Shown here piece by piece: positions 1-45,369 of a stretch of DNA of 64,000 bases. A program made the position numbers and the translations under genes. The notes beneath the pieces were generated by a model that did no database searches, had not been told where the DNA came from, and saw only the letters and a program-made list of their open reading frames with translations. Origin of the DNA: Ceratotherium simum simum (taxonomy: Eukaryota; Chordata; Mammalia; Perissodactyla; Rhinocerotidae); the NCBI RefSeq assembly GCF_000283155.1, contig NW_004454225.1, positions 324,701 to 388,700 on the forward strand, read 5' to 3'. The stretch's first letter is position 1, and the number at the start of each line of letters is the position of its first letter.

Positions 1-973
1 GTGCGCGCGCAGGCTGTGCAGTGGGAGGGAAGAGGGACAACGCTGATGGGGCAGGCGCACCCCCAGGGCACACATTACAGGGTGGCTGTGGAAACGGGTG
101 GGATATGCCACAGGGAGGCCGCCCCTTCGGGCGATGCTGCTGCCTGGCCCCCAGAGCAGGGGCTGCATCTGCTTCCGGGAGAGAGCTTTCCCTGCAGGGC
201 TGGCACCAGAGATGCAGCCAGGAGAGAGGCTGCAGCAGCAGAAAGGATGTGGACTCGGAAGACCCAGGCGTGAGTCTCCGCTCTGACACTCACTCTGTGC
301 AACCTTGAGCAAGTCACTTAACCTCTGGGGAATCAGGTTCTGCATTTGCCAAACAAGGTTACTAATACTTCCCTAGGAAGGCTGTTAGGAACAAGGGATG
401 GTAATAAACAGAGAATAAACCGTGTTATTAAAGGGCAGGGTGGAGAGAGCACGGTCCATTGGAAACACATTTGTCCTGGTAACCGGCCGTGCTGGTGGGC
501 ACTGATTCCAGCACCAGGGACTGTCTTCAAGGACAAGGCTTGGGCTTCTTTCCTTTGTGCCCATCACCCAGGCCTGCCTCCTAGGATGGGCCTGGGTATA
601 CAGCAGGTGCTCGGGAACCCAGCCCACCCCACTAGCTCTGTGGAGGGAGGCGGGGTAAGGAGCAGGGTGGAATCAGAGGGAAGCAGGCTGAGCATCGCAG
701 CAGCTGAGGTCTCTCCCCGGGGGATCTGGGCCATCTCCCCCGATAAACCATGACAGGGTCAGGGAGGGCAGGGACAGGACTACAACCAGCTCCACTGTGT
801 GACCTGGAGCCTGCACAGGCATTGATGAAGGAGCAGACCTGGGCTCTCTAAAGACTCAGGCTCTTTGCTGTAAGCTACCACACAGGGCTGTGGTGAGCAC
901 CCAGCCTCCGAGCCCGCTGCGGAGCACCCAGCAGAGGGCTTGCACATGTGGCCCCCTTCCCTCCTCCACTTAC
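1..973 (-). other. PLA2G6: PLA2G6 intron 10 (partial)
   Basis: The intron runs off the window. It holds one MIR at about 256-405 (CTTGAGCAAGTCACTTAACC core, plus orientation). I see nothing else: the open frames here lack known motifs. Confidence 0.85.
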
Positions 974-33096
<32,123 letters not shown>

Positions 33097-34309
33097 CTTC
33101 TGTGGGGCAGGTGGGGAGGTCCCACCGCCTTTCCCCTCAGTCTGGAAGAAAACGGGGTCTCTGGTCAGCTGGGCTTGGTCTCCCATGCCCACCTCACCAA
33201 GTGCAGCGGGTTCCTGCACAGGCACTCAGATCGCACGCCACCAGCGCCGTTCCCGATTCTGGGCCTGGAGGCACCTGGAAAGGAGAGGAAAGAAAGAGAA
33301 AAGGCAGTGAGCGGGAGGTAAGGTCCGGTGGGAAGTTACAGAGCTGCCACTGTGCACAGATGACCAGAACTCTCCTGCTCCCTGACCCACTGGCCTCAAC
33401 AGAGGCTCGGCTGCCCCCTCTGGAGTGCGGAGCCACACTGACCAAAGGAGAGAGCAGACGTGAACGCACGGGACAGGCCATCCTGCCCGTGCAGACAGAG
33501 GGCTTCTCACTCCGCAAAGTAGGGAGTCAACTTTTTGGTAATCAGAGAGCTTGGCAGGGGTCATTTCAATTCCACAAACAAAACCAGTGTCCCCTCTCGA
33601 CCAGACACCGCAAGCAGACCAGGATCATCTCATTCTCCATCGGGGGGACAGAGGGACTGTAAGCATTTGTCTAAAACCTTTGGCGCCTGCCACCACTGGT
33701 TTCCCAAGGAGCTCTGAGAGAACACAGAACCAAGCTCCTCGGAAACGAGAGTGAACGCAGAGACTTCGAAACAGCGAACACGTGTTTGGGTGGAAATTTT
33801 ACACTTCACATTCACAGGGTCACAGTTTCTGCTATGGAAATTGTCCCCAGTTTGGATGACTGAATTAGATGTCTCGTTATTTCCTGGGCTCCCAGAAAGC
33901 ATACTGCCTTCCTAAGGCACTGCTACTAAAGCCAGGAGACAATCAGCTGGAGGCCATCCTCTGCCTCTGTGCCAGGATGTCACTGCCAAGAGCGGGTCAG
34001 GCTCTGAGGACAGAGCGTGGGAGTGTGGGTGCCCGGGCGAGAGGACATCTGAGCAGACACTAGTTTACACCTGGCCTATGTGTTGAGGAGGGGATCAACC
34101 TTAGGGATAAAAGGAAGAACACGAGGCCTACAAAGAATCATCTACGAAGGTAATAAGGGTCAACAATGAGAATTCCACCAAGAGATGGTTACTGAGCACT
34201 TACGAGGTAGCAGGCCCCAAGCTAAGCACTTCACGTAACTGTCTCATTTAATTCTCTCAAAACCACATGAGGAAGATGCACTGAGCACACAGCACAGCTC
34301 TGCAGCAAA

Positions 34310-34470
34310 AGTGCATTCAAATCCTGGCCTCACCACTTACCAGCTGTGGGACCTTGGGCAAGTTACTTAACCTCTCTGTGTCTCAGTTTCCTCATCTGTA
34401 ACATGAGGACCATAACAGTGCCCAATAATAGAAGCTGGCAGATAGTAAATGTTCAATAAACATTAGCCCT
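34310..34470 (+). repeat. MIR SINE, well preserved
   Basis: CACCACTTACCAGCTGTGGG, GGGCAAGTTACTTAACCTCT and CAGTTTCCTCATCTGTAACA are core MIR sequence. Confidence 0.88.
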
Positions 34471-37400
34471 CTTTACTTCAATGATCCCCCTTTTACAGAT
34501 AAGGAAACTGAGGCTCAGAGAACCATGACTGCAGAGCTTTGAAAACGCTCTGAAGCTTTGTAATGTCCTTCTTTTTATGATTAGTAGTAAGATGTGGTGG
34601 GAGCAGACTGTGAGCCTCAGTTTCCCCCTTAAAATGAGGACGATGCTCACCTCTCCTATGTTGAGGATTAAATGAGAACGCTCGTGAGGATGCCTAGACC
34701 TGTGTCAAGTTCCTTCTTTCTTCTGCACTTGGGAACTGTAAGGACAGAGAGCTGGGTGCCTGCGCCCCTCCCCACAGCCAGGGGAGAGGGGAGGGACCCC
34801 AAGGGAAGGCGTGGGAATTGGTCCCAGGAGACCTCCCCAAAACGGATGACACAGCATGCATATCAATGTGCATTATAACGATTTTCGTTTTGACACAGAC
34901 AGGGAAGCAACTTCAACATCCATCATTACAGGAATTGTACATCATGATACGTTTGCCCCAGAGACACGTGTGGGCATTAAAAGCTGTGACTGTGAAGGTT
35001 ATAACAACTCAGGAAAAGTGCGCGGCGTTCTGGTACAGGCTCAGGGGCGTCGAGTCCGACACTCCCTGTGCTGTTCGTGGGCTGCAAACACGGCCTGCCG
35101 AGCCCCTGCCCGGCCCTGCAGCCCCCTGCGCGAGTCCCGCCCTGTCCCGCCCTGTGCTCCAAACCACGCACGATCCCAGAAAGCAACGCTGTTTCACACC
35201 TCCCTGCCTGTCCACGCTGATCTGTCTATCCGCAATGTCCTTCCTTGTCTGTCTAGAAGAGCCCTCATCAGTCTTCAAGCCCAAGCTCGGCCACCACACC
35301 CTCCTTAAAGTGTTCCTGATGCCCTGGCCCAGCCGCCAGGTTCTCCCTCCCTGTTCTGTGCTGCCCGTCACTTTCAACACATTTCTATTATTAGAGCCCA
35401 GCCTGTTATGACGGCCCCCGCCGCCAGACTGTACGCTGCACAATGCTAACCCCACCAAACGCTCCCGTGCTCTTTCTGTGCTCTGGCCCTGTTCCCAGAG
35501 GTACATATACTAATTATTTCATCTGCACCACCACCCTATGACATCCTTACCACTGTTATCCTCATCTTCCACGTGAGCAAATCAAGGACCAGAGAGGTAA
35601 AGTCACAGGCCCAGGGGCACACAGCTAGCAGGCAGAAGAGCAAGGACTAGAGCCCAGACGGGCTGGCTCTGGAGTCTGAGCCTCCTCAGGGCAGCTGCCG
35701 CTCCTCTGTACACTCACCCTGAGCACAAAGCTTGGCCCAACGAAAGTTTGTTAAAATGTAATTTACATAATTTACCAGTAAAAATTACGCACAGCAAAAA
35801 AAAAAAAAAAAAGGACTGATAGAAAATATACCAAAATACTAAGGGCAGATGAGGGTATTGGGTTTATGGGCAATTTTTTTCTTTTCCCTGTTTTCCAAAT
35901 GGTATGGAAAATGATTACATGTTTTGAAGAAAGCAGGAGTATAAGCTGAGCCCCCAGGGCCTGCAGCTGGGGAGATGGGGGGCCCGTGGGGGTCAGGCCT
36001 GGCTCAGACAAGCAGCACAGTGGAGAGGCGCTCACAGGAAGCGGGCGAGTGGGCAGCATCCAGCACCCACCAGCCCGCTCGGGTCAGGGGAGGAGAGTCA
36101 CCACGGGGTCCAGCCGGACGGAAGGAAGAGACCCCGCCCCAGAGGGGAGCCACCTTCCTCAGGACCAGGGGCGGGCGGCGGCCTGGCCACGGCCAGGACA
36201 GGCTGGCTCTCTTCCAGCCTTGCGGGGTGGCTATGAGGACGAAATGACACAATGGAGGGAAAGCGTCCAGGACGCTGGCCCACCGTGGGCACACAAACCG
36301 TGAACACTGCTATCACGAGGTGAAGAAAGGAAACTAAAACCACCGGGCCACATCCTGGAACAATCCTAACAGGCCAACCAGGAAAGTGGCAAGAGCACTC
36401 ACATCTCATCTTCCTCCCATCCCACCACCTCTGACCTCAGAGCCCAGATTCTTTCCAGCACAGCTGCAGCGGGAGGACGCCGGGCTGGGGAGAAGGCTGC
36501 CATCCAGAACCCGTAAGGTCCCTTCCACCCGACTCCTTCCCTGCACAGCCCCGCCACCCCTCACTCTCTCTCCCTCTCCCTTCTCACAGCTGTTTGCCCT
36601 CTGACCTCCCCACGATGTGAACACGAGCTCTTACCTACTGACAACTGTCCTCTGTGGCTCCTCACCTGGGCTCGCTCCCTGCACATAGGTGATGACAGGG
36701 TCCCCCGACAGGGACCATACACTCCTGGGCACCTGAGGCTGCTTCAGGCTGCTCTCTCAAATGCCACAAGCAGTGAGACATAAACCCAAGAGCTTCTGTG
36801 GTAACAGTTGACGGTGAAAATTCTGCCTATCCACTCTAGGTGTCAGTTTTGTCTCCCCTACAGTGAGGCTGGGTACTTTGAGCCTGTTCTCCTTATTTTT
36901 GCTCACCCATCCCCTCTCAAAGGCCCAGCCTGCCTGCTTAGTTCCTTCAGGGAAGACTTACAGAGTGTCTGCTGGGTGTGAGGAGCCCCTGGAGGAGCTA
37001 TGAGGCAGGAAGGACAAGCATTATTATCCCATTTTAGAGAATAAGAAACTGAGGCCCAGAGAGGCCTCAAATTGTGGGTGTTCAAAGGGCAATTTAAAGT
37101 GGGCATGTTGATGTCCACCAGGGAAGAAAAAAAACAAACAAAAACCCTTACTGTGATCCAAAGAGATTGGAACCGACAGGCAGACTCTTTGGTGAGTTTC
37201 TAGAAGTGGCTAGTTGGGTTCATAAAATGAGTAGTCACAGGGGAACCCAGGCCTATTCCCTGTCTCAAAAAGTGCACAGTCCCTTGCAGGTGTTAGAGTC
37301 TGGAAAGTATGGCTGGAGGAGGCGACTCCTTAGCAAAACTCTGAAGTGGGGACCGGGGAGAGAGGGCTTCCCAGCAGACAGAGCAGACGAGAACGTGTGG

Positions 37401-40199
37401 GAGGGCATGGGGACAGGAGCCTGAGGGACTCATCTGGGAACGAGCATTTTCATGGGGACTGTGCGGCACAGAGCGGGGACTATGGTTACTGCTGTGACAA
37501 CACGAACACTGGTCACCACGGAGCCATTTGTCCAGCATCTGCTATGCCAGCCACGCTCACAGCCACAGTGAAGTGGGCTCTTTATCACTAGCTCACAGAC
37601 AAGTAGACAAGCTCTAGAAGTGCAGCGGAGGATGGGGAGCATGAGTCAGTGATGGGGGTGCTTAGGGAGACCTCAGTCCCCAACTACCTGGTTCCTCCTC
37701 GGCCATGAACTCCCTGAAGCACTGTGGGCAGGTCTCAGGCAGAAGAGGAAGTGCAAAGCTGCCAGTCCCTGGGCCCGGTCCTCTCTTCTCCTGCTCTGGA
37801 CGGTTATCTCTTCCAGAGAGCAAGGGGCCCTGGGTTTTCAAACTTCCTGGCCTGTCCGACCTGGAACGCGCCCCCCATTCCTGTCAAAGCCTCTGCTCGT
37901 CCTTCAAGGCCCCGCGGCCCCCTGTGATGGCTCAGAGCACTAGATCTGCCCCTCCTGCGACGCTCTCCCTTCCAGCTTGCACTATAGCCCTTTCCAGACA
38001 CACACACCTGAGGGCCAAGTCCACCCCACCCATCCCTCACCTGCTCTGTGCCCACCGCAGGATGCAAATCGGACTCCGTGCTTACACGTGTCCAGCGGCT
38101 CGCCATCACCTTCCAGAGAAAGTCCAGGCTCCAGGGCGGGGATGTGAGCGTCCACGTGAGCTGGCCCAGCCCAGCTTTCCAGCCCTCCCCTCTTGCACTG
38201 CGACTCCTGCCATGTTGCACCAGATACCCCCCGGAGCACGCCCCACTCACGCCTCAGTGTACCCGCACACACGGCCCCCCACCTAGACGGCCCTCCCCAC
38301 TTTCTCCACCTGTCTCAGAGTATGCGCTCCAGAAAGGCCTGTCAGACAAATGAATCCACCCCTTCCTGTCCTTCACATGCCATCTCCTCCAACAGTCATA
38401 CCCTGTGCCTCCCCTCCTCTCAGCCCGGCGTGTACGCGCTCCTTCCTCCGTACACGCCGCCCAGCGCACCCCCATGGGAGCACTTCTCCTGTGACGATGG
38501 TGGGGTATCTGTTGTTTTGGGCTGCTCACCCCTTTTATTTGTTTACCAGGCACCTAGCATGCTGTTCCTGACACACAGTGGGTATTTAATAAATGTTCCG
38601 TGAATGAATGAGTGAGAACAAATGAATGAACCAACTGGAAGCCCGCAGGGCCGGCACCTCTGAGCACCCCCCCATCCCCTCGTGGGTGGTGATAGAGCGC
38701 ACACCCTGGGCCCCCACTCTCAGCTGCCCAGCACGTCACACAGTGGAAACGCTCAGGAGGCTCACCCCTGCAGCAGGGGACCTGTATGGGACAGCTGCTG
38801 GCCTCAGGCCGAGTACCGGGCTTTGGCTGGGAAAATTCGGCTTCATACACCGTCAAGCTGCTTGACGCTGGGCTCGTTCACACGCCAGGCAGAGGAGCCC
38901 CTGCAAGCGCTCTGCTCTGCTTCCTTCCTGACGAAGCCCGGCCGGAGCGCAGGACGGCGGCCCAGAGGCGCGTGACAGGATCCCGCAGGCAGCGGGGCCA
39001 GGAAGCTGACCGCACAGGAACGGCCACTCGGGGCATTCTGGGAGCACACGCAGAACTGCTCTCGGAAATCAGCCTTCAGGAGCCCCGGCTGCTTACAACA
39101 GGATGTCCCATGATTGGAACAACTGGCACAGGACAGCGACACCCTCCCGTGCAACTGACGGCCCCCCCACCCACTGCCCTGGCAGGATGGGCTGAGAACA
39201 CGGGGTGGATCAGAGCCCCAGCCTGCCCTGACCACCACGGACTTCCTTCCCGCAGCCTCACCGTCTGCACCTCTCAGCACGTGAGCGCGTCACCACACTG
39301 GCCTCCGTCCCGTCACAAGGCTACCGCGCTTTAGGGTTGGCAAAGTGTTTTCACACCTGTTAGCTGCCTTGAAGCTCGAAAATGCCCATGAGATAGAGAC
39401 AGTGCGATTGTTATCCCTGTTTGGCATATGGGGAAACTGAGGCCCAGAGGGAGGAAACAGGAAGTGTTGCCTGGTGGCTGGACTCATGTCTTCTTCCTCA
39501 GACTCCTGAACAGCACTAGGCAGAGGGCCTGCACACAGCAGGCACTCAATTAGCAGCCAAGTCCAACGTCATTTCCATCTCCCATCTGAGCCTCTGGACC
39601 TCCAAGACTGCCTCCAAAACAACATGCCCTCTAAATGTCCACTCTGACCGCAGCTCATCCCAAACCCTTCCCTCAGCAAGTGAAGAGTGGGGAAGGGCTT
39701 GCTCCTGTCACCTTACACCCCAACAACACTGCCACATTCACCCAGCACCCACTGAGCACCAGGCCCCTCACAAAGTGTTTGAGGTAATTATCACATTTGA
39801 TCCTCAAAACACTCATAAGAGAAGGTATCCTTCTCCCACATTACACACAAGCACAGGAGGTTATGAAATTCTAATTAGCTGGAATTCAGAGCACCAGCTT
39901 ATAATCCTCAAACTGGCTTTAGGAGAAAGCCTGAACACAAAGTGGCTGAGCGAGGCTTGATGTTCAGTCTCCTGTACTCCCAAAGCTAAGGCCCTCATCT
40001 AAAAACGCACCGCCACTCATATGCGCCAGAGGAAAATGTCTTTTCAAAAAAGGAAAAGGTGTCTCTTTCATTCACTCTGCTTAGCTGGACCACGGCTGGG
40101 AGCAGGCTGCCCCAGAAGAGTTGCTGGAGCTCCCAAGGACGGGAGACACTGGGAACTTTAAGTGATCTGTGGGCCGGCAGCTTGGTACAGGGCGGCTCA

Positions 40200-41070
40200 T
40201 TTTATGATTCATTCTACAAATATTTATCACGGACCTATTCTGTAGAAGGCATTGTTCCAACTGCTGAGAACACATTAGCGAACAAACCAGACAAAATCTC
40301 TGCCCTCCTAGAACTTATATTTTAATATGAGAGGGCTATAATAAAGAAGATAAATAGGCAAAATATATACATAGGTTCTAGACGCTGATTAAGTGCTGAG
40401 GAGAAAAATAAGCCAGACAAGGGAGATAGAAGTTTCCAGGTGGAAAGGGAAATTTTAGATAGGGTGAACAGGGAAGTCCTCACCAAGAACTTGACTTTGA
40501 ATAAAGACTTAAAGGAAATGAAGGCAAAAGTCGTATGGATATCTAGGTGAAGAGTTTTCTAGGCAGAGGGAAGAGCACATGCAAAGGCCCTGGGGCTGGA
40601 GCATGCCTGGTGAATACCAGGAACAGCAAGGAAGCCATTGAGGTCAGAGAGATAACAGGGAGCGAGGCACGTACAGTGAGAACAGAAGCCATGGCAGGGC
40701 TTGGAACAAAGGAGCAACATTAACAGATCACTCTACCACATGCAGGGTATAGAGAGGTCTCAAGGAGAATCTCACAGCTTTGGTCTGAGCACTGAAAGAA
40801 GAATACTGCCATTTCCTAAAGATGGGAAAGTGAGTGGGAGGGCCAGATTTTGGTGGAGGTGGGGAAGGGATGAAGGGGATGTATACCAAGAGTTTAATTC
40901 TAAATACTTTAAGTTTGAAATGCCTAAGTTTGAGGTGTTGAGCCAGCAACTATGTATGTGAGTCTATCATTCAGGGGAAAGGTCTGGACTGGACTGGAGA
41001 CATAAATTCGGGAGCTGTCAGAGCAGAGATAGTACTTAAAGCCATGAGCTGGGTGACATCACCAAAAAAA
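40200..41070 (-). mobile_element. L2 LINE fragment, minus strand
   Basis: It runs from the reversed 3' end (TACAAATATTTATCACGGAC) through GGAAGAGCACATGCAAAGGC to ACTTAAAGCCATGAGCTGGG. About 870 bases, no frame. Confidence 0.85.
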
Positions 41071-42799
41071 ATGAGGATGGACAAAAAAAGAGAAGAGGCA
41101 TTTAAGGCACGGACCTATTAAAACATTCTCCCAGGAGCCACTCTCTTCAAAGTTAAGCTCATAACACAAGGCCCCCCCTTCAGTATAGCCCCTCACCCCT
41201 CCCACACACACCCAGTACACATGTGCACACACACACAGAGCACTTAAATTCCTCCTTCCTTTCTCTTGGTGATGTCAGTCTTCTAAGTGAGAAGGAAATT
41301 CCCTTTCGGGGATACTGTCATGTAACAAGAAAGTAACCCGGGAAAGGGAGAAAAAGTGCCCTGGCACTGAGACAACAGTAGTGACCCTTCCACAGCAAGG
41401 CAATTACACAGGCTGTGGTGTTACAAAGTGCTGTGTCCAGATTCCAGCTCCAACCTCACGAATCCTTGTAACCTATCAGGCAACTCATCTCACCCTCTAT
41501 TCCTTACGTTAAATGGGAATGACACTGGCTACGTCAAGGGAGGCCCAGAACTTAGTAAACAGTCCAGTAATATTTGTTAAACAAATGAGGAATGGATGAA
41601 CGAATGAATGGTGAGGATAACACATAAAAGGTCCTGACTCATAGCAAATGATCAATAAATACAACCAAACACTAAATGAAAGACGGTGTACCTTCTACTA
41701 GTCTTTCCCTCCTCAATTTTTCATTCCATCCCTTTCCCTTTCCTGCCTACGACACAACAGCAAAATCATGCATTTGTACAGGACCATCCTGATTACCAAG
41801 CTTTGCCTTCTATATTTTCTCAAATTTTGAACCTCTGGCAGCGTATGAGGGGCAGGAAATGCAATCCCCCTCTCACAGATGAGGAAACTGAGACTTGGAC
41901 CCGACTCCAGGAACATTTTAAGGCAGAGACAATAACAAAAACACTGCATTCAGCCCAAGGGTGGAGCATCTGTGTTGTCAAACCAAACCTGCCTAACATC
42001 CTGTTGGGCGGGTAAGAGGGCAGGTGAGGGAAAGACCCAGAAGCTTAGGGGAAGGGAAGGTATTTGTTTGGGGTCATGTGAACAGTCCATTAAAAAAATG
42101 GGCACAGATCCCTGAGCCCTGCGCCCTCCCTGTCCCACACTCACTGGCCTGCCCGTCCCAGTCACATGGCCACACAGGTCACATGCTCCCTGTCACCAGC
42201 TTCCAGGTCATCTGCGGGTGCAGGAGGTGGACACAGGATTGGGGGGTTGGGAGACTCTGGGGTGATGAGGCTATGGAGAAGGAGGCAGCATGGTGGGGAG
42301 CAGGCACACATGAAATCTGGAGGCACAAGATAGACAATAAGCAGGGAGTTAGAAACAGTAAAATGGAGAACTGGGGAGAGAAATGGAAGAATGTAGAAAA
42401 GAGACAGAGGTGAAGTGGGGAATCGAGTGGGAATACGCAGAGGCGAAAAAATTAGGAGCACTGAGAAAGGCACAGGAAGGAAGGTGGGATCAATCAACGG
42501 GGCCCAGAGTGAAAGCTGGGGGTACCAAGAGGCACTGAGAGTTGGAGGAAAACGAGAAGGGGGTGACTCAGGAAGTGAGGGATAGAGGGGAGACACACAG
42601 ACAAGACTGGGGTACTGAAGGGGGCCCCAGGGTCGAAGCTGGGGTCCCTGGGGGACCACAAGTTGGAGATGAAACAGAAGCGGTCACGGGATGGGAGTTG
42701 GGGATGCTAAGAGATCAAAGGGCGAAAGCTGGGGGCACTCAGGGGGTCACACAAGGGTCAATGGAGGACACGCCTCAGAATCGGGGAACACGGGGTAGA

Positions 42800-43260
42800 T
42801 CCGAACGAGGGGCCGGATGGACACCACGGAGTCTGGGGCGCGGAGAAGGTTTGGGAAGGGCCCCCCCGGGCCCCGCCTTCCCTACGCCGTCACTCACCTC
42901 GCTTTACTCAGCACTTCTACTTCCTTCTACTTCCGCAAACAAACGAGCCCCGGGCCACGTGACGGCCCCCGCTCTCCGCCAATCGCCGAAGCCCGAGCCC
43001 CAGGCCGCGGCTGCAGCCCCGCCCCCGCGCCGCGAGCCTTGCGCGCGAGGAAGGCGGGGGCGGGGCGCCGCCATCGTTTATAACTGCCCAATGGAAGGGG
43101 CTCCCACCGCCGAGGGGGCTGGGCTTTGGGCTGGAGCCAATCCACGGCGGCGGGGCGCGGCCATGTCGGTGCGGGGCGGAAGGGCCGCGTGACGGCTCGT
43201 TGGCAGACATGTTGATGCGGGGCAGAAGAAGGCCTACTTCGCTCTCCGCCTCCTGAAACG
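42800..43260 (-). promoter_or_regulatory. PLA2G6: CpG-island promoter of PLA2G6
   Basis: The segment is GC- and CpG-rich in contrast to its flanks. Motifs seen: CCAAT boxes (plus strand) at 42979-42983, 43088-43092 and 43137-43141, which read ATTGG for minus-strand transcription; several GC boxes around 43010-43070; a minus-strand TTATAAA at 43077-43083 followed at once by ACGATGGCGGC (43064-43077 region), close to the YY1 consensus; an ETS-type GCGGAAGT and a second GGAAGT in exon 1; and a CACGTG E-box at 42956-42961 whose minus-strand context GTCACGTGGC is one base from the TFEB/CLEAR palindrome. Published work reports sterol-responsive PLA2G6 expression, so the E-box is a reasonable candidate, but binding is inferred. 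CCAAT boxes facing both ways leave bidirectional firing possible. Confidence 0.75.
42898..43050 (-). other. PLA2G6: PLA2G6 untranslated exon 1 (5' end approximate)
   Basis: On the minus strand the sequence ends AAAGCGAG and is followed at 42897 by GTGAGTGACG, a near-ideal splice donor. It lies inside a CpG island, 9.8 kb upstream of the exon 2 acceptor at 33100. The donor is read directly. The assignment to PLA2G6 rests on strand, position and the known presence of a non-coding first exon in this gene. The transcription start is only a guess, placed 25-30 bases downstream of a TATAAA-like motif at 43077-43083; it could lie anywhere in about 42960-43080. Confidence 0.7.
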
Positions 43261-43378
43261 GTCGGAGGCCTGACTTCTGAACCTACTGTTAATGACGGGT
43301 CATAAAGAGATAATAAAATCAACGAAGACATAGGGTGTAACAAGAGGAACCTGCTTTGATTTTGCAGTGTACCCCAAG

Positions 43379-43522
43379 CTAGGGTTGCCAGATTTAGCAA
43401 ATGAAAATAGGGGACGCCCAGGTTAATTTGAATTTCAGCTAAACAACCAATAAATTTTTAGTATATGTGAAAAATAGTAAGTATGCTTGGGCTAAAAAAT
43501 TACTCGTTATCTGGCAGCCCAA
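43379..43522. mobile_element. Short palindromic DNA-element (MITE-like)
   Basis: The ends CTAGGGTTGCCAGATTTAG and GTTATCTGGCAGCCCAAC are inverted repeats of each other; the interior AATTTTTAGTATATG is A/T-rich. A common mammalian non-autonomous element; family not named. It lies about 120 bases beyond the PLA2G6 CpG island. Confidence 0.55.
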
Positions 43523-43539
43523 CCCCAAGGCCATCTCAG

Positions 43540-43720
43540 GAAATATCTTAGCACTTTTAGTAGAAACTTGGGCAAATGACTTGGTCTCTGTGAACTCCTC
43601 ATCTGAGAAGTGGGCACAGTGATAGCCCATAGGGTTGTTGTGCCGACTAGAGACAAATTAGTCCCCCTGCCTGCACGTAATGGGATTTCAGTAAATGGCA
43701 ATTGTTATGATTAGTAATGC
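43540..43720 (+). repeat. MIR SINE
   Basis: AACTTGGGCAAATGACTTGG and TCCTCATCTGAGAAGTGGGC, then CATAGGGTTGTTGTGCCGAC: MIR order. Confidence 0.75.
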
Positions 43721-44060
43721 TGAGGATAAGGTACCCGGAAAGAAGCGAGGAGACTGGGTTTTAGTCACAGATCTGCTTCTGACTGAGCAGATCATGTCCC
43801 TCTCCAGCCCACGGGACTTGGTTGGACAACTTTTCTTCCCCTAGTGATCCCCTAACTCTAGATCTAAATAAATTCTCCAAACTGCTCTCTGTCCAGGTGG
43901 GAAGTGTAATTGCTGTTGTTAATTGCTGTGAAAAGAGCGTTTTCTCCTCAGTCTGTCCAAAGATATTAGTGCCCCGGCTAGGAGCAGCCAGTGCAACTGG
44001 AGCAAGGTTTAGTTAAGAATCTAGACAGGTTAATAAAACCAACCATAGAAACTAACTTTG

Positions 44061-44296
44061 GGGGGCCAGCCCCATGGCGTAGCAGTTAAGTGCGTGCACT
44101 CTGCTGCTGGTGGCCTGCTTGGAACCCTGGCACAGACCGACGCACCACTTGTCAGGCTGTGGTGGCGTCCCATATAAAGTGGAGGAAGATGGGCACGGAT
44201 GTTAGCCCAGGGCCAGTCTTTCTCAGCAAAAAAAAAAAAAAAGAGGAGGATTGTCATGATGTTAGCTCAGGGCTGATCTTCCTCACAAAAAAGAAA
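44061..44296 (+). mobile_element. ERE-type SINE
   Basis: Head GGGGGCCAGCCCCATGGCGT, ending in the A-rich tail; an imperfect duplication AAACTAACTTTG / AAACTAATTTTTG flanks it. It lies between the two CpG islands. Confidence 0.9.
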
Positions 44297-45369
44297 AAAC
44301 TAATTTTTGCACAGAGCATTGCCAGTTGCAAAGTAACTTGACTTCACATCCATCATCTCAGGATTGTAGTTACTCTTGTTTGCATTTTACAGGTGAGGAA
44401 CTTGTCCTTTAAGATTAAAATTTTGCTCAAGAGTTTCAGCTTTGAGTTGAGAGAATGAAATGAAAGCTCAGAATTCTCAATGAAAATATCTAGCCCTCCA
44501 CACCCCAAGCACGTGAAGTTAGGGCAATGGTTATCAGGGAGTTTGCAAAAGGCCAAGCATTCCACTCACTACTGAGCAATCTGACCTGAGAAAACACGTA
44601 GGTTCAACAGGATGAGTCCCATCCTTCAGCAAACAAGCCTTATATTCAAGGTGGGTCTGCAGGGCAAGTTTGGCAACACAGACACACAACTGAATCTGAA
44701 AAGCAGAAAAGGCCGAGGAAGAGAGACAGATCAACGGTCTGGATCAATCAAAATGCTAGAAACACTCAAAGATCCATGGAAGAAATGAATAAAATAGAAT
44801 AGAAAGCAAATAATAAATAGAAGAAAATAATAGAATCTCAGGGCCTGATGAAGTTGAGTACTCCTCCCCTAGATATTTCTGGTGAAAACTGTTAAATGAG
44901 TGAATAAAGCAAGGGAGGAAGAACAGGGAGCTGTTAGGTAGCGTTGAACGAGCAAGCAGTGTAAAGGGAGGGGGCAAGTACGTACAAGGGAATACGTCCC
45001 GTTGGGTTTCTGCTGGATTTCACACTGGAGAGTTCAAGTCAAAGAACTTCTCTTGACGCGCTGTGCTAGGCCCTGCAGCTACAAACATCATGGAGCCAGG
45101 TGTCTGCCTTAGAGGAACCTCGAGTCCAGAGGGTCAGAGTAGACCAAGTCCCCTCCCTCAAGAAGTTAGATGGAAGTTTAACAAACATGCTTATGGTGTG
45201 ATTTTACGCTCTTACCTTGTTGGATCCTCACAACAACCCTGAGAAGTAGTACTACGATCCCCACTTCGTAGGTGGAGAAACCAAGGTTCTCTGGGGGAAA
45301 TGCTCCCAAGTCACGTGTCAATGAGAGGCAGAATCAGAATCAGGACCTCTCTTGTCTTTTCTTTCCCTG

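Larger units (their letters stand above)
33100..42897 (-). other. PLA2G6: PLA2G6 intron 1
   Basis: 9.8 kb of mainly unique sequence with MIR pieces (34180-34300, 34310-34470, 34590-34690, 35500-35690, 36950-37080, 39340-39500, 39740-39960, 41380-41560), LINE 3' ends (34900-35040, 35790-35940), a 17-base A run near 35796-35812 and an L2 (40200-41070). No coding exon recognised. First introns often carry enhancers, but no specific one can be named from sequence alone. Confidence 0.8.

Noticed and set aside
1..970. Search for PLA2G6 exon 11 (catalytic domain start)
   Set aside because: No GGGVKG-type glycine loop or matching phase 2 acceptor is present.
34818..35411. A 197-codon plus-strand open frame in PLA2G6 intron 1
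   Set aside because: Part overlaps a LINE 3' fragment; the rest has no homology that I recognise and no splice context.
42542..43192. A 216-codon plus-strand open frame over the PLA2G6 island
   Set aside because: Low-complexity Arg/Gly/Pro/Ala sequence typical of CpG islands; the clear splice donor on the opposite strand explains the region better.
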